Below, in pieces: positions 16,941-26,373 of a stretch of DNA of 64,000 nt. The DNA is taken from contig NZ_CP083387.1 of NCBI RefSeq assembly GCF_020042345.1, positions 1,488,001-1,552,000 on the forward strand. Direction: 5' to 3'. The notes under the pieces were generated by a model. The model was not told where the DNA came from and made no database searches. It worked only from the letters and a program-made list of their open reading frames with translations. A program made the position numbers and the translations under genes. This DNA is from Arachidicoccus terrestris (lineage in GTDB: Bacteria; Bacteroidota; Bacteroidia; Chitinophagales; Chitinophagaceae). Numbering within the stretch: the first letter of the stretch is position 1; every line of letters starts with the position of its first letter.

Positions 16941-19745
16941 CTAAAATTGATATTTGATAGATAGATTAAGTGCTGTACCCGGTTTAAACTGGCGAGTGAT
17001 TTTATCCGTAGAGGCGTCGTAGCCCGTTTTACGGCTATCCTGACTCACCCCGAACTTATAATACCAGTCAACTGATTGTGCCAACAAGTCTTTGGCTGAT
17101 AGTTTCAGTTCCAGTTTTTTAGATTTCAGGAATTTATAACTCACCTGTGCGTCAATGACATCCCTTCCTTTTTCATAGATATTCATCTGCCCTTCACCCT
17201 GGCCTCTGAAGGCAAGGCGGGGGCCGGCTTTCTGATAAAGCAGGTTCACAGACATATCCCCTTCCGTATAGCTCAAACCTGCGCCAATCAAATAGGGCGA
17301 CTGGCCCTGCATTAAGCTTTTGCCCTTTGTACCATTTAATTGAATATCTCCGTCAACATAGGTGGCATTTCCATATAAGGTCCACTTGCTCATGAATTCA
17401 CTTCCCAGAAAATCCAGTTTCTTTCTGATCTCAAACTCTGCCCCGTATAACTGTGCTTCGTCTGCATTCTGATAGTTAAGAATTCCGTTCCCCTGATTGA
17501 CCTGTTCGATAGGATCATTGAAATGTTTGTAGAATATACTGGCTGAGATGATCTCTCCTGTTGCAGGGAAAAACTCATACCGAAAATCCAGGTTGGTGAT
17601 CTTACTTCGGGTCAGATTCGGGTTACCACGATAGATAAAATCCTTGCTATAATCATAGAGGCTATAATCTGCCAGCTCCCTGAACTCTGGTCTGTTTACG
17701 GATTGAGATCCGGCTAACCTGAAGTTCATTTCCGACCATGGCCGGAAAGTCAGGATGGCAGAAGGCAGGATATCAGTGTTATTCTTTTCGATGGATTTTC
17801 CGGAAGTCGGTATCAGTTTTTGATTATAACTGCTAATGGCAGCTCCCCATTTTAAGGTCCAGTGGTTCCACCATTTATTTTCTAACATGACAAATCCGTC
17901 AGTATTCCAGGCCTTTCCCTGATAATCTGTAGAGTTATTGCCAATAGTCGCTACTGTAACTTTATACTGCTCAATATTCTCATTGGTAAAGAGGTCAAAA
18001 GGGCTCGAAGGATCTGCGGGAATGGTAATACCATACGCATTTAGTGACGCATACCCCAGCGCTTCTACCGATACATCTTTTAACCGGTAATAAGTCGACA
18101 TTCCGGCCTTTAATAATTGTTCCTGATCGCCCAATTTAAATCCATAGCTGTAATCCCAGTGACCGCCGAACTGCTGCTCCAGGTTACTGGAATAGACCCG
18201 GCCCGCATTCTGAATTTCCGGTGAGTTCTCATTGCTCAGCTTTCTTTCATAACCACCATCAGCGTTCTCATTCAGTGTAAGAATCGTCTCGTCCGGGCTA
18301 TAATGATAGGTTCTGGCATAGGACAAATTCCAATTGAGTACCTGATCAGATTTTAAGTCATGTACTCCTTGCAATACCGATTGCAAAAGACCGTTTCTAG
18401 ATGCCTTACTGGAGCTGCTGATAAAAGGCTGTGGGTTTTCGTTAGAAAGATTGGCCCCTTCTCTAAGTACCACATCGCTGGTGAGCTGATTGTTATAAAG
18501 ATTTTTGAGCATCAATCTGTTGTTCGCATTAAACGCATAGCTAAGGTTCAGTAAGGCATAATGGCCATATTTATAGCTGTAATCTGTTGCGTTGCTTCTG
18601 TATATCTGTCTCTTGTCAATAGAATAGTCGTTGATTAACCCTGTGGTGACTTCTCTGGAAGCGCTGTAACCCAGGGAATAAATATACCCGAACTTTTTAT
18701 CCGACTTTGTGTACCGAGTGTCCCCACCTGTATACGAAATACTCATATCAGGTAGGCTGTTTGCAGCCCCTTTATAGCCGAAGTTATTAGAGAATTTTTC
18801 GGTAACGGCCATTTTAATTCCATCATCCTGATGGCTAAACCCGTTTTTATAGTAGTTATAGGAAGCCGGCAGAGCTCGTCGATTATCAAAATATCCTGTA
18901 TAGTCGTATTTACCCGTAACCTTTGATTTTTTAAAGCTTTTAAACGTTGTATTTGTCTGATATCCCAGCGATAACGACAGTTCACTCACCCTTCTTGATG
19001 GGAATTCCTTGGTGGTTATATCAATCGCCCCTCCGGCAAAGTCAGGAGGCAGATCTGGTGTCATGGATTTATAAATCACCACTTGGTCGATGAGTGATGC
19101 GGGAATAATATTAAAGGCAAATGCTTTTTTGTCGGGCTCTGTGGAAGGCAATAGTGCACCATTCATTTTTGCCGTATTATAGCGTTCATTCAGTCCTCGG
19201 ATAATGACGAACTTATCGTCTTGAACGGATGCGCCACTGACTCTTTTAAGCACATCACCCATATTTCTATCGGGCGATTTTTTAATTACGTCCTGAGAGA
19301 TGCCATCAGAGATCGCAGAAGCAGCCTTTTGATTTGCATAGACCAAATCCACGCTACCGCTGCTACGTCTCACGGCAGAAACCGTTACATCTGCAAGATC
19401 TCCTGCCTTAGACTGGAGTTCAATTAAAAAAGGCTGGTCTTTTTGACGATTCGGATATAAAGTAAGAACAGTTTTTTGGTAGCCGATAGCTTCCACACTA
19501 ACCTTGCAGCTTGAGTCCTTGGGACACATGAGCTGAAATATCCCATCTGATTCGCTGACTGCACCGGTGTGGCTGTTTAAAATTTTTATGGTTGCACCTG
19601 CAACAGGAACGCCTTTTTCATCCTGGACCTTCCCGTTTATTTGTATTTTGCTGTCGTCAACAGGCTTTGCCTGGGCCAGCTGTAAGCCACTTAAGATCAG
19701 TAAGGTGATCAGGTAACTTAAGGATAAAGAAAATTTAATTTTCAA
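16941..19745 (-). CDS. TonB-dependent receptor with carboxypeptidase-regulatory-like N-terminus
   Basis: A 934-residue outer-membrane receptor. A signal peptide (residues 1-26) is followed by a carboxypeptidase-regulatory-like beta-sandwich (about 33-115, IQINGKVQDEKGVPVAGATI). The plug lies at about 140-245 (VIKKSPDRNMGDVLKRVSGA, then FVIIRGLNERYNTAKMNGA), and a 22-strand-type barrel ends in LNLSIKYQF with a terminal aromatic residue. It should import a large ligand using TonB energy. It is not a SusC: there is no SusD partner. The downstream beta-helix-like lipoprotein is its likely surface partner. Confidence 0.93.
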   Translation of the reverse strand: MKIKFSLSLSYLITLLILSGLQLAQAKPVDDSKIQINGKVQDEKGVPVAGATIKILNSHTGAVSESDGIFQLMCPKDSSCKVSVEAIGYQKTVLTLYPNRQKDQPFLIELQSKAGDLADVTVSAVRRSSGSVDLVYANQKAASAISDGISQDVIKKSPDRNMGDVLKRVSGASVQDDKFVIIRGLNERYNTAKMNGALLPSTEPDKKAFAFNIIPASLIDQVVIYKSMTPDLPPDFAGGAIDITTKEFPSRRVSELSLSLGYQTNTTFKSFKKSKVTGKYDYTGYFDNRRALPASYNYYKNGFSHQDDGIKMAVTEKFSNNFGYKGAANSLPDMSISYTGGDTRYTKSDKKFGYIYSLGYSASREVTTGLINDYSIDKRQIYRSNATDYSYKYGHYALLNLSYAFNANNRLMLKNLYNNQLTSDVVLREGANLSNENPQPFISSSSKASRNGLLQSVLQGVHDLKSDQVLNWNLSYARTYHYSPDETILTLNENADGGYERKLSNENSPEIQNAGRVYSSNLEQQFGGHWDYSYGFKLGDQEQLLKAGMSTYYRLKDVSVEALGYASLNAYGITIPADPSSPFDLFTNENIEQYKVTVATIGNNSTDYQGKAWNTDGFVMLENKWWNHWTLKWGAAISSYNQKLIPTSGKSIEKNNTDILPSAILTFRPWSEMNFRLAGSQSVNRPEFRELADYSLYDYSKDFIYRGNPNLTRSKITNLDFRYEFFPATGEIISASIFYKHFNDPIEQVNQGNGILNYQNADEAQLYGAEFEIRKKLDFLGSEFMSKWTLYGNATYVDGDIQLNGTKGKSLMQGQSPYLIGAGLSYTEGDMSVNLLYQKAGPRLAFRGQGEGQMNIYEKGRDVIDAQVSYKFLKSKKLELKLSAKDLLAQSVDWYYKFGVSQDSRKTGYDASTDKITRQFKPGTALNLSIKYQF

Positions 19746-19781
19746 GAAATCTATGCTTTAGTGATCTAATTATTTACGGGC

Positions 19782-19789
19782 CAAAAGTA
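19782..19789 (-). promoter_or_regulatory. Probable -7 element of the TonB receptor gene
   Basis: On the minus strand TACTTTTG matches TAnnTTTG, 37 bases before the ATG at 19745, with a TTG 17 bases further upstream (19807-19809). Confidence 0.5.
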
Positions 19790-19905
19790 GAAGTGCCGTG
19801 TTAAGCCAAGGTTATCTCAGGATTAATTCCGTGTTACCATCCATCTCTGTCAGCAAAACAAAAAAAACGATACAATGAGCGGGTTTCCCAAAAAAATAGG
19901 CAACT

Positions 19906-21156
19906 TTGCAGAGTATGAAGCAATTGTGGATTTTTCTAATATGCATTTGCTGTACTTTGACTGTTTTGGGCCAACATCAAAATACAGATAGCACTCCCAC
20001 CAAAAAAACTACAGGCACCCGATCTGGTGCCGGAGATACTGGGCGGGCGGGCCAAGCTGTGCCAGCAAAAAAACAATCATCCACAAATACGCAAACAAAA
20101 GATACAGGCAAAGCCGCAAAAGCAAGCACTGCTAAACCAGTCGCCGATACAGGAGTCAAGCAGTCCCGAAAGCGTACATTAGCGAACACACCGGACAGTT
20201 CGAAATCTGGTTCGGCAACAATTGCTGCCTCTGATAGCGGAAATGCCAACAACCGTCCCGAGGCTCTGACAGCACAGCAACTTGAAGCGCAACACAAAGC
20301 CAGCGAACAGCGTCAATTAAAGGAGCGTAAAGATTCTATATATAATACGCATAAAAGGCAGGTTTTATCAGGGCTGACATCCGCAGCACTGACCAGAGAC
20401 AATCGACGTCCTGATTACAGCATATTCTTTCCTGATTATTTCTATGACAATAGTCGTGATGCCGGCAATAACAATGGTGCACTTGTCAGTTTTCATGCAT
20501 ACCGGAATCGCGATCTGCTCTTTTATGCTTTTTTTGGAATTACGTTGTTACTGGCCCTGATTAAAATGATATTTCCGCGTTATTTTAATCAGATCTTCTG
20601 GTTTTTTCTACATCCTAATGATAGAAAAAATAATGCATCGGAACAGATCAGTGGTCAGAATCTGCTTCCCTCCCTGTTATTAAACCTGTTTTTCGTATTA
20701 ACGGGAGGGCTATTCCTAGCCCAGATAGCCCGGCCCAATATACCCGGCACGAACTTTTGGACAACCTGGGCGCTTTTTTCTCTTTTATTAGCGGGTGTCT
20801 ATCTTGTTAAATTTTTGGTCATTTTACTTTCCGGATGGGTATTTGGCGCACCTACTGCAGCAACTATTTATAATCAGGTCGTCTTTTCTATCAATAAAAT
20901 CATCGGCCTCGTGCTGCTCCCTGCCACATTGTTAATCAGTTACGGAACAGATAGTACCCTCGGACATGTCTTTTCCACTGTAGTGGTTATAATAGTTATA
21001 CTTCTAATATATCGCTATATAGCCTCTTTTCTTCTAATTAAAGGCAAACTCAAGGTGAGCGCATTCCACTTTATTTTGTACCTTTGCGCGGTTGAAATAG
21101 TACCTTTGCTACTTGTTTACAAAGTATTATTGACCAATATGGGACGGTTCATGTAA
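19906..21156 (+). CDS. DUF4271 membrane protein
   Basis: A 416-residue protein with a signal-like hydrophobic start, a low-complexity region of about 125 residues rich in T, K, S and A (probably disordered), and seven or eight membrane segments from residue 205 on. It belongs to the Bacteroidota DUF4271 family, which has no assigned reaction. The hemD-like gene begins 40 bases downstream on the same strand, an arrangement often kept in the phylum, so a link to heme or porphyrin supply is possible but unproven. The start is uncertain within the first five codons (a second Met at position 4). Confidence 0.8.
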   Translation: MQSMKQLWIFLICICCTLTVLGQHQNTDSTPTKKTTGTRSGAGDTGRAGQAVPAKKQSSTNTQTKDTGKAAKASTAKPVADTGVKQSRKRTLANTPDSSKSGSATIAASDSGNANNRPEALTAQQLEAQHKASEQRQLKERKDSIYNTHKRQVLSGLTSAALTRDNRRPDYSIFFPDYFYDNSRDAGNNNGALVSFHAYRNRDLLFYAFFGITLLLALIKMIFPRYFNQIFWFFLHPNDRKNNASEQISGQNLLPSLLLNLFFVLTGGLFLAQIARPNIPGTNFWTTWALFSLLLAGVYLVKFLVILLSGWVFGAPTAATIYNQVVFSINKIIGLVLLPATLLISYGTDSTLGHVFSTVVVIIVILLIYRYIASFLLIKGKLKVSAFHFILYLCAVEIVPLLLVYKVLLTNMGRFM

Positions 21157-21196
21157 CCTGTACCTATTCATTATTCTATCGACATTATAATAATTT

Positions 21197-22009
21197 ATGG
21201 TAAAAAGTGAAGGTAAGAGCTTGATTCCGGCAACGGTAAATACTAGGATACTCATTACCCAACCCAAACCAAGTAGTGAGAAATCACCTTATTACGACCT
21301 AGCCAAAAAGCACAATGCCGAATTAGTATTTCATCCATTTATACGACTGGAAGGACTTTCTGCGAAAGAATTCAGAAAACAGAAAATAGATATCACTAAA
21401 TATAGTGCCGTTATTTTTACCAGTAGAAATGCCATCGATCATTTTTTCCGCATGTGTGAAGAAATGAAAGTCTCTGTAAGTCAGGATACCAAATATTTTT
21501 GTGTAGCAGAGGCCATCGCGCTTTACCTTCAGAAATTTATTCTGTATAGAAAAAGAAAGGTATTTTTTGGGGCCGATGGTACCAACAAGAGCATTTTCGA
21601 TGTGATCAACAAACATAAGGAAAATGAAAGTTTTTTGTATGTCTGTAGTGAAAACCAGCAAGACAGCGACATCGTTAACTGGTTGAAAGCCAATAACTGT
21701 AGCTTTGAACTCGGCTTTATGTACCGCACAGTATCTAATGATATCAAAAGTGTTATGAATAATCAACGCTATGACATAATCTGTTTTTTCACACCTAGCG
21801 GTATCCGCTGCCTGCTGGATTCCTATCCTGATTTTGGTAAATCAGACACAGTTGTAGGCACTTTCGGAAGTGGCACCTTCCGGGCCTGTGGTCAGGAGGG
21901 CTTAAAAGCGACCATCGTTGCACCGTCAGAGAAAAGCCCCAACATGGCTGTTGCTCTGGATAATTATCTGGCCTCCCGGGAAAAAACTGCAGGAAAAAAA
22001 GCAAAATAA
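21197..22009 (+). CDS. hemD: Uroporphyrinogen-III synthase
   Basis: A 270-residue two-lobed HemD-like protein, expected to close and invert ring D of hydroxymethylbilane to give uroporphyrinogen III. Visible motifs are ILITQPKPSSEKSPYYDLAK at the N-terminus, YSAVIFTSRNAIDHFF in the first lobe, and IICFFTPSGIRCLLD followed by GTFGSGTFRACGQEG in the second. HemD sequences diverge strongly, and this one is longer at its N-terminus than the core family by about 17 residues, so a downstream start is possible. It follows DUF4271 and is closed by a terminator at 22043-22079. Confidence 0.85.
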   Translation: MVKSEGKSLIPATVNTRILITQPKPSSEKSPYYDLAKKHNAELVFHPFIRLEGLSAKEFRKQKIDITKYSAVIFTSRNAIDHFFRMCEEMKVSVSQDTKYFCVAEAIALYLQKFILYRKRKVFFGADGTNKSIFDVINKHKENESFLYVCSENQQDSDIVNWLKANNCSFELGFMYRTVSNDIKSVMNNQRYDIICFFTPSGIRCLLDSYPDFGKSDTVVGTFGSGTFRACGQEGLKATIVAPSEKSPNMAVALDNYLASREKTAGKKAK

Positions 22010-22042
22010 AACAGGACTATTTCTGTTTTTCATACGCTATTT

Positions 22043-22079
22043 AAAGCCACTCTATTTGTAAGGGGTGGCTTTGTTTTAT
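22043..22079 (+). terminator. Terminator of the DUF4271-hemD unit
   Basis: AAAGCCAC (22043-22050) pairs with GTGGCTTT (22065-22072), followed by a T-rich stretch (GTTTTATG). It starts 33 bases after the hemD stop. Confidence 0.75.
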
Positions 22080-22116
22080 GTTTCACCTAATACCTTATTA
22101 AAAATCAGTAATTTTT

Positions 22117-22156
22117 TTGAATAACATCAAAAAAGCACTACATTTGTAACAAATGT
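22117..22156 (+). promoter_or_regulatory. Promoter and candidate operator of the acyl-CoA dehydrogenase gene
   Basis: TTG at 22117-22119, 19 bases, then TACATTTG at 22139-22146 make a textbook Bacteroidota promoter. A perfect 17-base palindrome, ACATTTGT-A-ACAAATGT (22140-22156), overlaps the -7 box and the likely start point. A dimeric repressor, for example of the TetR type often seen with fatty-acid genes, could bind there; this is inference. Confidence 0.55.
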
Positions 22157-22183
22157 TAGTTAGTTTTAAATATTTGATACTAT

Positions 22184-23326
22184 ATGCACACAACTCAAGT
22201 AAGTGATTTAGCGCTGGAAATCCGGCAAATGGCTGCTGACTTCGCCGCCAGGCATATTAAACCATATGTAATGGAATGGGATGAGGCGCAGAAGTTTCCG
22301 GTGGAATTGTTTCAAAAGTTAGGCGAATTAGGGATGATGGGGGTATTGGTACCGGAGCAATACGGGGGGGCCGGACTGGGCTACCATGAGTATAAAGTTG
22401 TCATTGAAGAAATCGCCAAAGTCTGCGGCAGTATCGGACTGAGTGTAGCTGCACATAATTCCTTATGTACCAATCATATATTGACCTTCGGAAGTGAGGC
22501 TCAAAAAAATAAATACCTGCCGGCGCTGGCGTCGGGGGAACATATTGGCGCCTGGGCACTGACAGAACCCAATACCGGCAGTGATGCAGGCAATATGAAA
22601 TGTGTTGCCACCAGACAGGGTGATAACTGGGTCATTAATGGTTCAAAATGCTGGATTACCCATGGCATTACCGGTAATACCGTCGTATTGTTGGCCAGAA
22701 CCGGTCCCGCCCATACGAGAGACAATTGTACTGCATTTATTATAGAGCGGGGTATGGAAGGATTCAAGGCAGGCAAAAAAGAGAATAAATTAGGGATGCG
22801 TGCCAGTGAGACCGCTGAAATCATTTTCGATAATTGTGTAATTTCTGATGCACAGAGAATGGGAGAAGTGGGAGAAGGATTTAAACAGGCAATGACCATC
22901 CTGGATGGCGGTAGGATCTCCATAGCGGCCTTATCACTTGGCATTGCTAAGGGTGCTTTTGAAGCTGCTCTACAATATAGCCAGGAACGCAAACAGTTTG
23001 ATAAACCCATCAGTTCGTTTCAGGGCATCAGTTTTAAGCTGGCCGATATGGCCACTGAAATCGATGCTGCAGATTTATTGATTCAACGCGCCTGCCAGCT
23101 AAAGGAAGATCATGCGCAACTTACGAAAGAATCTGCCATGGCGAAATACTATGCCAGTGAAGTAGCAGTAAGGACGGCCACAGAGGCGGTGCAAATTTTT
23201 GGTGGATACGGCTATACAAAGGATTTTCCTGTGGAAAAATTTTATCGGGATGCCAAACTCTGCACTATCGGAGAAGGCACATCAGAAATCCAGAAAATTG
23301 TGATCGCCCGGGAGCTTCTAAGATAG
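22184..23326 (+). CDS. Acyl-CoA dehydrogenase
   Basis: A 380-residue flavoenzyme of the short/medium-chain acyl-CoA dehydrogenase family, oxidising acyl-CoA to trans-2-enoyl-CoA with transfer of electrons to ETF. Conserved stretches are [14 protein letters not shown] (FAD and substrate loop), [25 protein letters not shown], and [20 protein letters not shown]. The catalytic base is expected at Glu364 in GEGTSEIQ. It is a single gene with its own promoter and palindrome. Its stop is directly followed by a tnpB relic. Confidence 0.96.
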   Translation: MHTTQVSDLALEIRQMAADFAARHIKPYVMEWDEAQKFPVELFQKLGELGMMGVLVPEQYGGAGLGYHEYKVVIEEIAKVCGSIGLSVAAHNSLCTNHILTFGSEAQKNKYLPALASGEHIGAWALTEPNTGSDAGNMKCVATRQGDNWVINGSKCWITHGITGNTVVLLARTGPAHTRDNCTAFIIERGMEGFKAGKKENKLGMRASETAEIIFDNCVISDAQRMGEVGEGFKQAMTILDGGRISIAALSLGIAKGAFEAALQYSQERKQFDKPISSFQGISFKLADMATEIDAADLLIQRACQLKEDHAQLTKESAMAKYYASEVAVRTATEAVQIFGGYGYTKDFPVEKFYRDAKLCTIGEGTSEIQKIVIARELLR

Positions 23327-23470
23327 TGTAACTGTCTGGCAAAGTTTGTCAATGCTGCCAGGAATATACTCAGGGAAGGTCTGGAAATATTGCCTGGCTG
23401 TGGTGCGCAGACGGACATTAAACAAAAAACAGGCGGAGGCACCCCCACCCGGAGCGTCTGTGAAGCCTGA
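23327..23470 (+). pseudogene. tnpB 3' remnant after the acyl-CoA dehydrogenase gene
   Basis: The frame that starts right after the dehydrogenase stop reads CNCLAKFVNAARNILREGLE, then ILPGCGAQTDIKQKTGGG, then TPTRSVCEA and a stop at 23468-23470. VNAARNILREGLEIL matches the third RuvC region of TnpB (usually D-x-N-A-A-x-N-I-L); here the catalytic aspartate is replaced (KFVNAARN), as expected in decay. GCG-x8-K is the usual run toward the TnpB C-terminus. Shortly after, AGCCT and AGGCT could pair as an end hairpin (23464-23480). This is a second IS200/IS605 footprint, different in sequence from the one at 6485. Confidence 0.6.
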
Positions 23471-23650
23471 AGCGAAGGCTATGCAAAAGTAAAAACCTAA
23501 TACATAGCCGAACAGCAACAAGATAGTTATTGTGCGATAAGCGCACCATCAAGCAACGCAAGACAATTTCATATACCCGGAGGAGAGATGCGCATTGAAA
23601 CCGGATCATTTATCAGGCATCTTTCCCTTATTTTGAGCGATTGTAGCTGT
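23471..23650. other. Intergenic remainder after the tnpB relic
   Basis: No supported ORF, promoter or further transposon end was found between the relic and the pyrG terminator. It may contain the right end of the former element. Confidence 0.35.
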
Positions 23651-23692
23651 ATCAAAAGACCGCTGTTGCCCTAACAACAGCGGTCTTTTGAT
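23651..23692 (-). terminator. Terminator of pyrG
   Basis: An 18-base perfect inverted repeat (ATCAAAAGACCGCTGTTG with CAACAGCGGTCTTTTGAT) and a 6-base loop lie 33 bases past the pyrG stop on the minus strand. It could stop transcription from both sides. Confidence 0.85.
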
Positions 23693-23725
23693 ATTCAATA
23701 AAATTGATATCAGGATTGTATATAA

Positions 23726-25755
<2,030 letters not shown>

Positions 25756-26250
25756 TTATTTTTCACGGACAAACTTCACGACAGTAGAAGTACTGTCAGC
25801 CGTCTTGTCACCAAACTGAACATCACCTTTTACACCACTGGTAACAATCAGAGAGTCCTTTGTCAGGCTCACGTCTCCTTTGACGTTAAAGTCCTCTGCT
25901 TCACCTAAGTCTAATTTTGCATCGATAGAAGTTTTATCTTTTTCGGTGTTCAAGACATAGGTACCCAGTAATGCTTTGTTTTCTTCACCATAGGTTCCCT
26001 TGATGGAATCAGCTGTTTCGGTGCCTTCAAATAAAGTAATCTTCAGAGACTTTACCAGCGCATCCTTATCCGTATTGGTCTCATCAATTGCTTCCCCATC
26101 AATAAAGCCGGTCATTACATATGATACACCCGCCCAGTCTCCCCGGATCTCTGTTGATGGATCTGGAGGTGGAGGAGTAGGGTTATCATCTTTGGAACAT
26201 GCCACAATAAGCATGGTAGCCGCTGCAGCGGTTAACAAGATCTTTTTCAT
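25756..26250 (-). CDS. Small lipoprotein, lipocalin-like
   Basis: A 164-residue exported lipoprotein. The signal peptide ends in LIVAC (Cys18) followed by SKDDNPTPPPP, a proline linker. The rest is beta-rich and acidic (GDWAGVSYVMTGFIDGEAID, then KGTYGEENKALLGTYVLN and SLIVTSGVKGDVQFG), recalling the lipocalin-like lipoproteins of Bacteroidota. No function can be named. It is a single-gene unit: the aminopeptidase upstream is 124 bases away and transcribed in the opposite position order on the same strand. Confidence 0.75.
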   Translation of the reverse strand: MKKILLTAAAATMLIVACSKDDNPTPPPPDPSTEIRGDWAGVSYVMTGFIDGEAIDETNTDKDALVKSLKITLFEGTETADSIKGTYGEENKALLGTYVLNTEKDKTSIDAKLDLGEAEDFNVKGDVSLTKDSLIVTSGVKGDVQFGDKTADSTSTVVKFVREK

Positions 26251-26373
26251 CGGTTTTAAAATTTTAAAATAATTTATGAATACACTCTGAACGTCCTGTT
26301 AACCCATATCGCTACACCTGGCATTAAAAATCACCGGATATTATTTTCTATCATATGATAAATAATGTTCTTG

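Noticed and set aside
16941-19745. SusC/SusD polysaccharide locus
   Set aside because: The receptor lacks a SusD gene next to it, and the lipoprotein partner is not SusD-like.
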